DNA of 64,000 nucleotides from Halobacteriales archaeon QS_9_68_17 (GCA_003023565.1 PXSA01000002.1:47691-111690), one strand, 5' to 3'. Counted from the stretch's first letter, positions 1-8,568 are shown. A program made the numbers and translations. The notes: generated from the letters alone by a model not told the origin.

Positions 1-920
1 GCGCGACGACGCACGTGTTCGTCCCGCCGACGCCCGGACCGCTCGCCGTCGCCGACCGGATCGGCGTCGATCTCGGGATGACGATCCTGCTCGGCGTCGT
101 GACGGCGGTCCCTGCGGCCACGACGGCCGGTCTGGTGTACGGCCGCTGGATCAACGCGCGTCTCGACATCCCGCTTCGCGACGCGATGGCGACGACGACC
201 GAGGAACTCCAGGAGGTCGCGGACCGCGACACGGAGAGCCTCCCCGGCGTCCTCGAATCGGCGATGCCGGTCATCCTCGCCGTGGTCCTCGTCGCCTCGT
301 TCACGTTCGTCGATACGTTCCAGGAGGTCTGGCCCGCGCTCGGCGGGATCCGGCCGGTCGTCGCCTTCATCGGCGACAAGAACGTCGCCCTGACGATAGC
401 GGCGCTGACGGCGGCGTGGACGTTCTACCGGTACAGCGACCTCGACGCCGAAGCCTGGACCGACGAACTGACCGAGGCGCTGAAAAGCGGCGGGAACATC
501 GCGGCGATCACCGCGGCAGGCGGCGCGTTCGGTGCCATGCTCGGGGCGTCGGGCATCGGCGACTACATCACCGGCGCGCTCGGCGACATGGGCATCCCGC
601 TGCTCGTCAGCGCGTGGCTCATCGCCGCCATCGTGCGGGTCGCACAGGGGTCGGCGACCGCCGCGATGCTCACCACGGCGGGCATCATGGCCCCGCAGGC
701 TCCCGAACTCGCCGTCCACCCGGCCTACCTCGTGATGGCCATCGGCGCGGGCGGCAACATCTTCTCGTGGTACAACGACAGCGGCTTCTGGCTGGTCAAA
801 GAGATCGGCGGCCTCACGCAGGCCGAGACGCTCAAGACGTGGACCGTCCTCACGACGATCATCTCGATCACCGGGGTCGTGACGACGCTGATCCTGTCGA
901 CGGTCTTCCCGCTGGCCTGA
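1..920 (+). CDS. GntP-family gluconate/sugar-acid permease, C-terminal part
   Basis: This is the last ~305 residues of a GntP-type proton-coupled permease; the frame is open to the left edge, so the start lies outside the window. Seen: a conserved PPTPGP loop at the very beginning, several long hydrophobic helices, the motif QGSATAAMLTTAGI and a late NDSGFW motif, all typical of the C-terminal half of GntP and gluconate permeases. Family members import gluconate or related sugar acids across the cytoplasmic membrane. The gluconate dehydratase and glucose dehydrogenase genes nearby support a sugar-acid substrate (inference). A GTG at position 15 is internal, not a start. Confidence 0.88.
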   Translation, partial: ATTHVFVPPTPGPLAVADRIGVDLGMTILLGVVTAVPAATTAGLVYGRWINARLDIPLRDAMATTTEELQEVADRDTESLPGVLESAMPVILAVVLVASFTFVDTFQEVWPALGGIRPVVAFIGDKNVALTIAALTAAWTFYRYSDLDAEAWTDELTEALKSGGNIAAITAAGGAFGAMLGASGIGDYITGALGDMGIPLLVSAWLIAAIVRVAQGSATAAMLTTAGIMAPQAPELAVHPAYLVMAIGAGGNIFSWYNDSGFWLVKEIGGLTQAETLKTWTVLTTIISITGVVTTLILSTVFPLA

Positions 921-963
921 CCCGCCGACCCGATCGTTTCGTCGCGGGCGACGGGACCGCCCG

Positions 964-1332
964 TCAGCCGTCGCCCGGAAACGCCATCGTACTCAACAGC
1001 GCGTTCTCCGCCTGCCGGGAGTCGGGTCGCGCGTGCTGGCAGACGACCGGGACGTCCGCCCCGACGACGCTCGCGAACCCCTCGCCTCTCGGTATCTCGG
1101 GGTCCTCCAGGTCGTTGAACTGGATACGTTCGGTGCGTTCCGGGTCGACGGGCCGCTCGTAGGGACCGGCCGGGTCCCGGTCGGAGAGGGAGACGGTAAT
1201 CTCGACGCGCGCCGGGTCCTCCGTCGCGTCGAGTATGCGGACGGTCTCGTGGCTGACCGGTTCCGGCGTCGGAGCGGTGCTGTCGGCCGGGATGTACCCC
1301 TCGGGGGTCGCCCACTGCTGCTTTCCGATCAC
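964..1332 (-). CDS. ASRT-family (sensory rhodopsin transducer-like) small-molecule binding protein
   Basis: A 122-residue soluble protein with the full pattern of the Anabaena sensory rhodopsin transducer family: an N-terminal MIGKQQWATPEGYIP block, SHETVRILDA, VEITVSLSDRDP, RIQFNDL, and a C-terminal VVCQHARPDSRQAENALLST block. Family members form a tetrameric beta-sandwich and are thought to bind small molecules; many occur without any rhodopsin. No rhodopsin gene is visible here. The position between a GntP permease and gluconate dehydratase, on the same strand as the dehydratase, suggests a role in sugar or sugar-acid sensing or metabolism (inference). Length matches the family. Confidence 0.85.
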   Translation of the reverse strand: MIGKQQWATPEGYIPADSTAPTPEPVSHETVRILDATEDPARVEITVSLSDRDPAGPYERPVDPERTERIQFNDLEDPEIPRGEGFASVVGADVPVVCQHARPDSRQAENALLSTMAFPGDG

Positions 1333-1617
1333 GGGTGTTCACCCGGTCGAGGGACCACGATCCGGGCAACAAACCTCCGGGACCGACAGCGGGAGACGGG
1401 GACGACCGCCACGAGGAACCGGGACGAGGAGGACGACGGCGGCGGCCGACCGGGTCGCCGCGCGGCCGACGCCTCGTCGAACGAGTCGGAGCGGAGATCC
1501 GCCGGCCGGATCCGGCTCGCGCCGGGTCAAACGCCGCGGAGTCGAGCGCCGCGAGTCCGAGTTCGGCTTACGCCTCGTCGAGCGAGTCGAACCGAAGATC
1601 CGCCGGCTCGATCCGGC
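1333..1617. repeat. Intergenic DNA with an imperfect direct repeat of the gad 3' tail
   Basis: Two 62-bp copies lie at 1471-1532 and 1572-1633, offset by 101 bp, with 54 of 62 bases identical by eye. The right-hand copy contains the last five codons and stop of gad, so the left-hand copy is a detached, decayed duplicate of the gene's 3' end plus its downstream flank. Both contain GATCCGCCGGC. No other coding signal is visible in this gap. Confidence 0.75.
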
Positions 1618-2856
1618 TCACGCCGGGTCGAACAGTTCCTCGCCCTCGACCATGTGCTCCTCGACGGCGTTCATGTCGAGGGTCAGGCCGAGACCGGGCT
1701 CCTCCGGGACCTCGATGTAGCCGTCCTCGATGACCGTCTCCTCGACGAGGTCGTCCCACCAGTCGAGTTCGTAGCTGTGGTACTCGACGGCGAGGGAGTT
1801 GGGGATCGCGGCCCCGACGTGGGCGGACGCCATCATCGCGACGGGCGACGAGACGTTGTGCATCGCGACGGGGATGTAGTACTGGTTCGCGGCGTCGGCG
1901 ATCGTCCGGGTCTCGCGCATGCCGCCGACCTTCGGCAGGTCGGGGGCGATGATGTCGACCGCCTGGTTCTCGATGAGGCGGCGCTCCTCGGTGGCGCGGT
2001 AGCGGTTCTCCCCGACGGCGACCGGCGTCGTCGTCGACTTCGTCACTTCCTCCTGTACGTCGAGGTTCTCCGGCGGGACGGGGTCTTCGAGCCACCACAC
2101 GTCGTACTCCTCGATCGACTCGGCCAGCCGCTTCGCGGACCCGCCCGAGAACGTCCAGTGGCAGTCGAAGGCGACGTCGGCGCGGTCCTTGACGCGCTCG
2201 GTGACCTTCTCGACGATCTCGGCCTTGTGGCGGATCTCGCCGGGACGGAGGTGACGGTTGGCGCGGTCCTTCTCGAGGCCGCTCGGCACGTCGAGGTCGA
2301 ACTTCAGGGCGTCGTAGCCGAGTTCCTTGATGACGCGCTCGGCCTCGTCAGCGCAGGCCTCGGGGTCCGCCTCCGATTCGGTGTGGCAGTCGCAGTAGAC
2401 GCGCATCTCGTCGCGGTACTTGCCGCCGAGTAACTGGTAGGCCGGCACCTCCAGGATCTTGCCGGCGAGGTCGTGCAGCGCGACCTCGATCCCGGCGATG
2501 GCGGTGACGGTGACGCCCTCGACGGAGCCCTCGCCGGACATCTTCTGGATCAGGTGTTCGTAGAGCCGATCGATGTCGAGCGGGTTCTCGCCGACGACGA
2601 ACGGCTTCATCCGCTCGATGAGTTCGGGGACGCCCGCGCCCCAGTACGCCTCCCCGGTGCCGACGACGCCGGCGTCCGTGTAGATGCGCACCAGCGTCCA
2701 CGGGAAGTTCCCGTCGACCATCGTCGTCTGGACGTCCGTGATCTCCACGTCGCGACCGCCGCCGCGCTCGCGTGTGACGCCCATCGTCTCCTTCGATAGC
2801 TCCCGCATCGTGTACTCCGCGTTCGGATCGTGCAGGTCGGAGTAATCGACTCCCAT
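1618..2856 (-). CDS. gad: D-gluconate dehydratase (enolase superfamily)
   Basis: Converts gluconate to 2-keto-3-deoxygluconate, the second step of the haloarchaeal semiphosphorylative Entner-Doudoroff pathway; cytoplasmic and Mg-dependent. Seen: a 412-residue mandelate racemase/muconate lactonizing type protein with KFD near residue 190, metal-binding acids in FDCHW, WLEDPVPPENLD and VGENRY, and a catalytic histidine in AMHNVSSP. An in-frame GTG at 2874 would add six residues. The ATG at 2856 is preferred because it gives the usual length and lies about 30 nt downstream of an AT-rich box near 2885. A galactonate or xylonate dehydratase is the alternative, but gdh and gfcR nearby favour gluconate. 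Confidence 0.85.
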   Translation of the reverse strand: MGVDYSDLHDPNAEYTMRELSKETMGVTRERGGGRDVEITDVQTTMVDGNFPWTLVRIYTDAGVVGTGEAYWGAGVPELIERMKPFVVGENPLDIDRLYEHLIQKMSGEGSVEGVTVTAIAGIEVALHDLAGKILEVPAYQLLGGKYRDEMRVYCDCHTESEADPEACADEAERVIKELGYDALKFDLDVPSGLEKDRANRHLRPGEIRHKAEIVEKVTERVKDRADVAFDCHWTFSGGSAKRLAESIEEYDVWWLEDPVPPENLDVQEEVTKSTTTPVAVGENRYRATEERRLIENQAVDIIAPDLPKVGGMRETRTIADAANQYYIPVAMHNVSSPVAMMASAHVGAAIPNSLAVEYHSYELDWWDDLVEETVIEDGYIEVPEEPGLGLTLDMNAVEEHMVEGEELFDPA

Positions 2857-2944
2857 GGTATCCCGTTTACTCACCCCACAGTAAAGCTTTGAGATACCGT
2901 TCGAGGGAGTTAACTAACGGAAATGAAAGATACGGCCGCCGAGC

Positions 2945-4213
2945 CTACCGATCTCGGTCGCCGTTCAGCGCGGCGAGACGGTTCAGCGCGTACACCGCTC
3001 TGAGCATCTCCGCGCTCTTGCCGCGGTCGAAGACGAGTTCGTCGGTGGAAAGCACGTGGTCCAGCGTGTCGCGGGAGGCGTGGTCCGGCGCGGCGGCGAT
3101 GCCCGCGTCGTTCTCGGCGACCCACTCCATCACGCGCAGGTCGCTCTTGCTGTCGCCCATCACCAGCGCGAACGGGTCGTCGATACCGAGCACGTCGAAG
3201 GCGGCCTCGACGCCGACGACCTTGTTCAGTTCGAGACTGCCGACCTCGGCGGCGTCGGCCTCGTAGTACGCGACGTCGATGCGCTCGCACACGCCCGCGA
3301 CCGCCGCTGGAACGTCGTCGGCCTCGGCGTCCGGGAACGCCCCCTGCTGTCCGAGGACGCCGCGGATCTCGGGGTCCTCGGCGGCGTAGTAGGCGCGGAC
3401 CCACTCCCCCGCCTCGTCGGCGTCGACCCCGCTACCGCCGACCTCGGCGGCGACAGCCTCGCCGAGCAGGTCGAGTTCGTACACGAGGCCGTCGTCGATG
3501 GTCTCTCTCGCCCGGTCGCTCCCGACCTCGGAGTTGGGTTTGAGCGTGACGTTGAACTCGTTGCCCTGGAGGTGGCAGCCGTGACGCAGGTGCTCCGGCG
3601 CTTCGGGGAGGATCCGCGAGCGGATCTCGTCGAAGACCGAGACGATCTCGCACCCCAGATCCTCGTACAGCAGTTGCTTCGTCTCGGCACCGTGACCCGG
3701 CGTGAACACGCCGGTGCCGGCCTCGTACACGATGCTCAGGTCGCCGGAGTGGACGATCCCGCTCCCGAGCCCCTGGACCATGAACCCCTTCACGTTCTCG
3801 AGGGTCTGGCCGGTGCAGATGACGATCGGGACGCCGCTCTCGTGGAACTCGGTCAACAGGTGGAGCGTGTCGCGAGGGATCTCGTTGTCGGTGCCGCCGG
3901 CGGAGCGCAGCGTCTCGTCGACGTCCAGCACGAGCACGTTCACCGACCGGCCGTGTTTCGCGTGCAGGTCGAGCGCCGTAAACGCCCGGTCGCGACCGGC
4001 GTGCGCGGCGATCTCGGCGAACGTCTCGCCCGCGGCGAACGCCTCGCGGATCTCCTCTTTCCGGTCGTGCAGTTCGTCGTTCGCGTTCTGCCAGTGTTCG
4101 AGCGCGACCCGGGAGTCGACCGGCGGGAACACGTCGACGAACTCCTGATAGTCCCGGAGCGTCGCCGTGTCGAAGTCGTCGTACAGCCGATACAGGAGGT
4201 CGTACCGTTCCAT
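2945..4213 (-). CDS. HAD-superfamily hydrolase (sugar-phosphatase-like)
   Basis: A 422-residue protein with the haloacid dehalogenase catalytic set: VLDVDETLRSAGG around residue 92 (motif I aspartates), VICTGQT (motif II), a lysine in LELNKVVG (motif III) and VMGDSKSDLRVM (motif IV), arranged like Cof-type phosphatases with a cap between motifs II and III. The first ~90 residues are an acidic helical extension not needed for the HAD fold. It is divergent from gdh and adjacent to gad, so a phosphorylated sugar or sugar-acid substrate is plausible (inference); the true substrate cannot be read from the sequence. Confidence 0.7.
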   Translation of the reverse strand: MERYDLLYRLYDDFDTATLRDYQEFVDVFPPVDSRVALEHWQNANDELHDRKEEIREAFAAGETFAEIAAHAGRDRAFTALDLHAKHGRSVNVLVLDVDETLRSAGGTDNEIPRDTLHLLTEFHESGVPIVICTGQTLENVKGFMVQGLGSGIVHSGDLSIVYEAGTGVFTPGHGAETKQLLYEDLGCEIVSVFDEIRSRILPEAPEHLRHGCHLQGNEFNVTLKPNSEVGSDRARETIDDGLVYELDLLGEAVAAEVGGSGVDADEAGEWVRAYYAAEDPEIRGVLGQQGAFPDAEADDVPAAVAGVCERIDVAYYEADAAEVGSLELNKVVGVEAAFDVLGIDDPFALVMGDSKSDLRVMEWVAENDAGIAAAPDHASRDTLDHVLSTDELVFDRGKSAEMLRAVYALNRLAALNGDRDR

Positions 4214-4304
4214 ACGGGATCGCGGTCCGGAAGCGGTATAAGCGTGCCCGAAGGCGCAAACCGGCGTTCGGGGCGACGAAGCGCCGAACGTCGGGAACGG
4301 GTCT

Positions 4305-4345
4305 CGGGGAAAATATCCCGATGGTTTACTCGTGATAGAATAAAT
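4305..4345 (+). promoter_or_regulatory. gdh promoter: upstream imperfect palindrome and TATA-like box
   Basis: An AT-rich box, atagaataaat, lies at 4335-4345, about 32 nt before the gdh ATG, giving a short leader. Directly upstream at 4305-4320 is the imperfect palindrome cggggaaaatatcccg, placed where an archaeal activator would bind. GfcR, encoded just downstream, is the obvious candidate binder (inference). Confidence 0.45.
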
Positions 4346-4376
4346 CTTTTTCGTCCCCGGGTGCGTTGCGTGTCAC

Positions 4377-5453
4377 ATGCAAGCAGTCGCAGTCCGCAAC
4401 GGCGAGGAGAAACCCGCGGTCATCGAGAAGCCCGAACCCGAGCCGGGTCCCGGGGAAGCGCTCGTGAAGACGCTTCGCGTGGGCGTCGACGGCACCGACA
4501 ACGAGGTCATCAGTGGCGCGCACGGCGGGTTCCCGGAAGGGGAGGACCACATCGTCCTCGGCCACGAGGCGGTCGGCGTCGTCGTCGACCCCAACGGGAC
4601 CGACCTCGACGAGGGGGAGGCCGTCGCCCCGACCGTCCGGCGCGCGCCGAACGGCGGCAACGAGTACTTCGAGCGCGGCGAACCCGACATGGCACCGAGC
4701 GGCGACTACCACGAGCGCGGTATCGTCGGCGCGCACGGGTTCATGTCCGAGTTCTTCGTCAGCCCGGCGGAGTATCTCGTCTCCGTTCCCCCGGAACTGG
4801 CGGAACTGGGCTTTCTCGTCGAACCGGTGAGCATCACCGAGAAGACGCTCGAACACGCCTACGCCGCCCGGTCGGCGTTCGACTGGAACCCCGAGTCAGC
4901 GATGGTGCTTGGCAACGGGAGCCTCGGCCTGCTGACGCTGGCGATGTTCGAGCACACCGAGGGGTTCGACCGCACGTACTGTCTCGGCCGCCGCGACCGG
5001 CCGGACCCGACCATCGACGCGATCGAGGACCTCGGCGCGACCTACGTCGACTCCCGGCGGACCCCCGTCGACGAGGTGGCCGACGCGCACGAGGGGATGG
5101 ACCTCGTCTACGAGGCGACCGGCTACGCGAAACACGCGTTCGAAACCATCGAGGCGCTCGCGCCCAACGGCGTCGGTGCCCTGCTGGGCGTTCCCGACGC
5201 CTGGGAGTTCGAGGTCGACGGCGGCGACCTCCACAACGAGTTCGTCCTCCACAACAAGGCGCTGGTCGGGAGCGTCAACTCGCACGTGAGACACTTCGAG
5301 GCGGCGGTCGAGACCCTCGGGGAACTCCCGGACCGGTTCCTCGACGACCTGGTCACTGGCGTCTACGGCCTAGACGAACTCGACCGCGCCTTTGACGACG
5401 ACGACACGACTATAAAAACGGCGGTCGAATTTAACGCATATGAAAAACGTTGA
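4377..5453 (+). CDS. gdh: Glucose 1-dehydrogenase (zinc-dependent MDR family)
   Basis: Oxidises glucose to gluconolactone with NAD(P), the entry step of the semiphosphorylative Entner-Doudoroff pathway. The 358-residue protein follows the known haloarchaeal glucose dehydrogenases closely from the N-terminal MQAVAV through TLRVGVDGTDNEVI, GHEAVGVVVD, PNGGNEYFERGEPDM, GIVGAHGFMSEFF, the nucleotide-binding LGNGSLGLL, LGRRDRPDPTID and the C-terminal DDDDTTIKTA. As in those enzymes, an aspartate-containing VGVDGTD replaces the usual cysteine zinc ligand. The stop codon lies inside gfcR (14-bp overlap), so the two are almost certainly co-transcribed. Confidence 0.95.
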   Translation: MQAVAVRNGEEKPAVIEKPEPEPGPGEALVKTLRVGVDGTDNEVISGAHGGFPEGEDHIVLGHEAVGVVVDPNGTDLDEGEAVAPTVRRAPNGGNEYFERGEPDMAPSGDYHERGIVGAHGFMSEFFVSPAEYLVSVPPELAELGFLVEPVSITEKTLEHAYAARSAFDWNPESAMVLGNGSLGLLTLAMFEHTEGFDRTYCLGRRDRPDPTIDAIEDLGATYVDSRRTPVDEVADAHEGMDLVYEATGYAKHAFETIEALAPNGVGALLGVPDAWEFEVDGGDLHNEFVLHNKALVGSVNSHVRHFEAAVETLGELPDRFLDDLVTGVYGLDELDRAFDDDDTTIKTAVEFNAYEKR

Positions 5454-6090
5454 CGACCTGATCGAGTCGGCGGCGGAGTTGGCGGAGCGGGGCCTGTCGA
5501 AAGGCGAGATCGCGGACGAACTGAACGTCTCCCGCGAGACCGCCAGTTGGCTCGTCGAGCGCAGTGGCACGTCGCCGACGGCGACCACGACGCCGACCGA
5601 ACCGTCGTCCGCCGGCGGCCCCCACGACATCCACGTGGACTGGAGCGCCATCGGCCGGGACAGCAAACGCCTCGGCGCGGTCGGGTCGGCGATGGCCGAC
5701 CTGTTCGTCAGACAGGACGAGGAGGTCGACCTCACCATCGGTATCGAGAAGGCCGGCGCGCCGCTCGCGACGACCGTCTCGCGCGAACTCGACACCGACC
5801 TCGGGACGTACGCCCCCCGGAAGCATCAGTGGGAGGAAGGCGACATCGAAGACCTTGGTGGCACCTTCTCGCGGAACTTCGCGCAGATCCGCGGGCGCGA
5901 GTGCTACGTGGTCGACGACACCATCACCAGCGGCACCACGATGACCGAGACCATCGAGGCCATCCGGGACCAGGGCGGCGAACCCGTCGCCTGTGGTGTC
6001 CTCGCGGACAAACAGGGCGTCGAGGAGATCGACGGCGTGCCGGTGTACTCGCTGGTGCAGGTCATCCGCGTCGGATCCGACGAGGGGTGA
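5440..6090 (+). CDS. gfcR: GfcR, PRTase-like transcriptional regulator of sugar degradation
   Basis: A 216-residue protein with an N-terminal helix-turn-helix (residues ~1-45, including LSKGEIADELNVSRETASWL), a short threonine/proline linker, and a phosphoribosyltransferase-like domain carrying the PRPP-loop motif CYVVDDTITSGTT. Such proteins were once annotated as orotate phosphoribosyltransferase-like (PyrE2); in Haloferax the orthologue next to gdh is an activator of glucose and fructose degradation genes. It starts inside gdh with a 14-bp overlap, giving coupled expression. The fused HTH and the gdh context rule out a purely biosynthetic PRTase. Confidence 0.92.
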   Translation: MKNVDDLIESAAELAERGLSKGEIADELNVSRETASWLVERSGTSPTATTTPTEPSSAGGPHDIHVDWSAIGRDSKRLGAVGSAMADLFVRQDEEVDLTIGIEKAGAPLATTVSRELDTDLGTYAPRKHQWEEGDIEDLGGTFSRNFAQIRGRECYVVDDTITSGTTMTETIEAIRDQGGEPVACGVLADKQGVEEIDGVPVYSLVQVIRVGSDEG

Positions 6091-6286
6091 GCCGGCCGAA
6101 CCGACGGTCCTGCGTCCGGCATCGCGGGTCCGTGTTCCCCGCGGCATCGTTTCGCGTGGTTCGAAACAGCTCGCAATGTTTCCCACCCGTGTTCACCGAA
6201 TTAAATAGCAGTCCATATAAGCGCCGGCGTCGTACTGTAGCCCAAGCGGCTAGCTGCTGGAGTACCCTCGAACACCATCACCAGAT

Positions 6287-6856
6287 ATGTCAAATAACGT
6301 TTATCGGCTCCACTCGACGCTCGAACTGCCACTCGAAACAGTCCACGACTTCTTCGAAGACGCCGGCCTCCCGGGTGGGATCGAGGATATCGACATCACG
6401 CGCCGGAACAACACGCTGATCCTGAAAGCCGTCGCGAAGGACAAAAGCATCAGCAAGTACACGCCGACGGCGCAGTTGAAAGCCAGCGTAACGGAAAACA
6501 GGGTGTACGAGGAAGAACCCGAGGACCGCCGCACCGCCGGACCGCAGTGGGGCGAGGAAGAAGAGGAGATCGAGTCCGAACTCGTCGAGTACGCGGCGTT
6601 CAAGGGCGACCGCGAGACCGTCCTCCAGAACTCGACGCTCCAGTACGAGATGTTCGAGGTGCTCTGCGACATCGCACGCCAGGCCGAAAAGGGAACGCTG
6701 ACCGCCATCACCGTCGAGAACGACGATCTGGCGGCCACGCGAATCGTCGACGGCGAGGACCGACCGGCGACGATAGAGGTGGTCGAGGGGCCGGGCGACG
6801 GTAACAAGGGAGAGAGCGGCGTCAACTGGCGCGACAACAAGTTCATCAGCGACTGA
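6287..6856 (+). CDS. Conserved haloarchaeal protein of unknown function (DUF7110-like)
   Basis: A 189-residue acidic soluble protein beginning MSNNVYRLHSTLELP. No catalytic motif, signal peptide or membrane helix is visible. The N-terminal half reads like a small alpha/beta domain (HDFFEDAGLPGG, then a basic RRNNTLILKA strand), the middle is very acidic (GEEEEEIESE) and the C-terminus carries a second compact domain. A box reading ttaaatag near 6201 upstream suggests its own promoter. Regular haloarchaeal codon use supports a real gene; the family assignment is from memory and tentative. Confidence 0.72.
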   Translation: MSNNVYRLHSTLELPLETVHDFFEDAGLPGGIEDIDITRRNNTLILKAVAKDKSISKYTPTAQLKASVTENRVYEEEPEDRRTAGPQWGEEEEEIESELVEYAAFKGDRETVLQNSTLQYEMFEVLCDIARQAEKGTLTAITVENDDLAATRIVDGEDRPATIEVVEGPGDGNKGESGVNWRDNKFISD

Positions 6857-7147
6857 TCTCGCTTCAGGGTCGACTGTCTGGTACCGACGAACCGTGGGGA
6901 GAGTCGGCGGGCGATCGGTGGTTCCGATACCCGGACGAGGGACGCGCGTTCACGACCGACGGCCCGTCAGAGTAGGCGGCCTCGCTTTACGAGTTCTCGT
7001 GGCTGTTCGACCGGGACGACGCGTCGCGTTCCGAACGTCGCGGTTTCCGCGTTCGGCCGCAGTAGCGCGTGTGGCACGCGTTAGCAAGCGTTCGTTCCCG
7101 TCCCATCCATTACCTTTTTACCGCTGGTAATTATATCTCATTACACG
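6857..7147. other. Intergenic gap with a possible decayed coding stretch and promoter
   Basis: On the + strand, frame starting at 6874, a protein-like reading (GDRWFRYPDEGRAFTTDG, then LYEFSWLFDRDD) is interrupted by an in-frame TAG and has no start codon, so it may be a gene remnant. The right end (7110-7145) is AT-rich, with cctttttacc and taattatatc, and probably holds the promoter of the downstream gene. Confidence 0.3.
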
Positions 7148-8119
7148 ATGGCAACAGACTTCCCCGACTACCTAAACGTCGACTACAGCGACGGTGAGGG
7201 CGAGGACCCCGCCGACTACCCGTCGATCAACCACAAGCTAGAGAAGGCGATCGAAGTCACGAAGGAAGGGCTCGAGCAGTACGAGAGCCCCGTCGTCATG
7301 TGGACGGGCGGCAAGGACTCGACGCTCACGCTGTACTTCGTGAAGGAGGTCGCCGACCGCTTCGACTTCGAGGTACCGCCGGTCGTTTTCATCGACCACT
7401 ACCAGCACTTCGACGAACTCATGGACTACGTCGACCACTGGGCCGACGAGTGGGACCTCGACGTCATCTGGGCGCGCAACGAAGATGTCGGCGAGTACGT
7501 CGACGAGAACGGCCTCGACCCCGGCGACGACATCCCGATCGACGGGCTCTCGGAGCACAACCAGCACCACGTTCGCGACATCCTCGAGTACGAGGAGGAC
7601 ACCTTCCCGTTCCTGCTCGACACCTACGTCGGCAACCACCTCCTCAAGACCGTCGCGCTGAACGACGCCATCGAGGAGCACGACGTCGACGGCATCCTCT
7701 CGGGCATCCGCTGGGACGAGCAGGAGTCCCGCGCCGACGAGACGTTCTTCTCGCCACGGCACGACCCGGACATCTACCCCCCGCACGACCGCGTGCAGCC
7801 GATCCTCCAGTTCGCCGAGCCCGACGTCTGGGAGGCCTTCTGGAACTTCGTCGTCCCGGACACCGTCGAGGAGTACCCGGACGACGGCTACGTCCCGCAG
7901 GGGCAGGACGACCTCCCCGAGGGCGTCGAGAAGAGGGACGTGCCGGTGTCGCCGAAGTACTTCGCCGGGTTCCGCTCGCTGGGGAGCGAGGTCTCGACGG
8001 ACAAGTCCGCCGAGGAGCCGGCCTGGCTACAGGACATGGAAAACACGACCGAGCGCGCGGGCCGCGCCCAGGACAAGGAGGACCTGATGGAGCGCCTGCG
8101 CGACCTCGGTTACATGTAA
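7148..8119 (+). CDS. PAPS reductase/ATP sulfurylase-family adenylyl-binding protein
   Basis: A 323-residue cytoplasmic protein of the adenine nucleotide alpha hydrolase-like fold. Seen: the PP-loop MWTGGKDSTLTLYF near residue 58, FIDHYQHFDEL, GIRWDEQESRADE, an HDRVQPIL block and FAGFRSLGSEVST, which follow CysH/CysD-type proteins. The usual reductase cysteine pair is absent; FRSLGSEVST has serine where CysD-like proteins have cysteine. Assimilatory sulfate activation or reduction is possible, but other PP-loop chemistry fits as well. It is monocistronic, with an AT-rich promoter directly upstream. Confidence 0.8.
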   Translation: MATDFPDYLNVDYSDGEGEDPADYPSINHKLEKAIEVTKEGLEQYESPVVMWTGGKDSTLTLYFVKEVADRFDFEVPPVVFIDHYQHFDELMDYVDHWADEWDLDVIWARNEDVGEYVDENGLDPGDDIPIDGLSEHNQHHVRDILEYEEDTFPFLLDTYVGNHLLKTVALNDAIEEHDVDGILSGIRWDEQESRADETFFSPRHDPDIYPPHDRVQPILQFAEPDVWEAFWNFVVPDTVEEYPDDGYVPQGQDDLPEGVEKRDVPVSPKYFAGFRSLGSEVSTDKSAEEPAWLQDMENTTERAGRAQDKEDLMERLRDLGYM

Positions 8120-8139
8120 CGACCTTTTGCGCTGCGTAG

Positions 8140-8315
8140 CGCGAACCACGGCGTGCCCGAAAATCGCTTTGCGGTTTTCGGCATCACGAGACGGCTCCGC
8201 CGTCTCGAACGACTTCGCGCCGAGTTCGCTTGACTCGGCAAGCGGTCGATCGAGATCACTTCGTCACCCCCTCAAACGCGCTTCGCGCGGTTTCGAGGGT
8301 TCCGTGCGACGCATC
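8140..8315. repeat. Cluster of short palindromes between genes
   Basis: At least four hairpins sit side by side: ccgaaaa/ttttcgg around an 11-nt loop tcgctttgcgg (8157-8181); cgagacgg/ccgtctcg around ctccg (8187-8207); gccgagt/actcggc around tcgcttg (8219-8239); and ctcaaac/gtttcgag around gcgcttcgcgc (about 8271-8297, one bulged base). Stems differ but loops are similar. One of them may terminate the upstream gene. Confidence 0.7.
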
Positions 8316-8326
8316 GTTCGAGTCCC

Positions 8327-8518
8327 TCAGTGGACGGCCCGATACTGACCGTGTGCGACGCCGAGCACCAGACAGACCAGTCCGAAGGCCACCATAGAGG
8401 GCAGCACCATCATCAGGACCGTCCCGGTCGTCATCATCGGAGCGGCGACGAGGCTACCCACGCCGGCCGCGATCAGTGCGACGAACGCGATCGCCGTCTT
8501 GGCGATATCGAGTTCCAT
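8327..8518 (-). CDS. Small two-helix membrane protein
   Basis: A 63-residue protein, MELDIAKTAIAFVALIAAGV and onward, with two predicted membrane helices separated by a short AAPMMTTG turn and a short charged C-terminus. It resembles small conserved haloarchaeal membrane proteins (DUF7333-like, from memory). No function can be assigned. It lies 50 bp downstream of the next minus-strand gene and could be co-transcribed with it. Confidence 0.6.
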   Translation of the reverse strand: MELDIAKTAIAFVALIAAGVGSLVAAPMMTTGTVLMMVLPSMVAFGLVCLVLGVAHGQYRAVH

Positions 8519-8568
8519 ACGCGTCGGGCTAGGGACGACGAACCCGTAATACTATCGAGATCGATGGG

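Noticed and set aside
964..1332. Evidence for a phototaxis system
   Set aside because: The ASRT family occurs widely without rhodopsins and no rhodopsin, methyl-accepting transducer or che gene is seen in the window.
3056..5395. Open plus-strand frame of 779 codons opposite the HAD gene and across gdh
   Set aside because: Its composition is a shadow of the genuine genes; no family motif, and it conflicts with two well-recognised coding sequences.
6228..6290. tRNA-like segment (tagcccaagcggctagctgctgg)
   Set aside because: It recalls a D-arm, but no matching acceptor or T-arm stem is present; more likely the leader of the gene at 6287.
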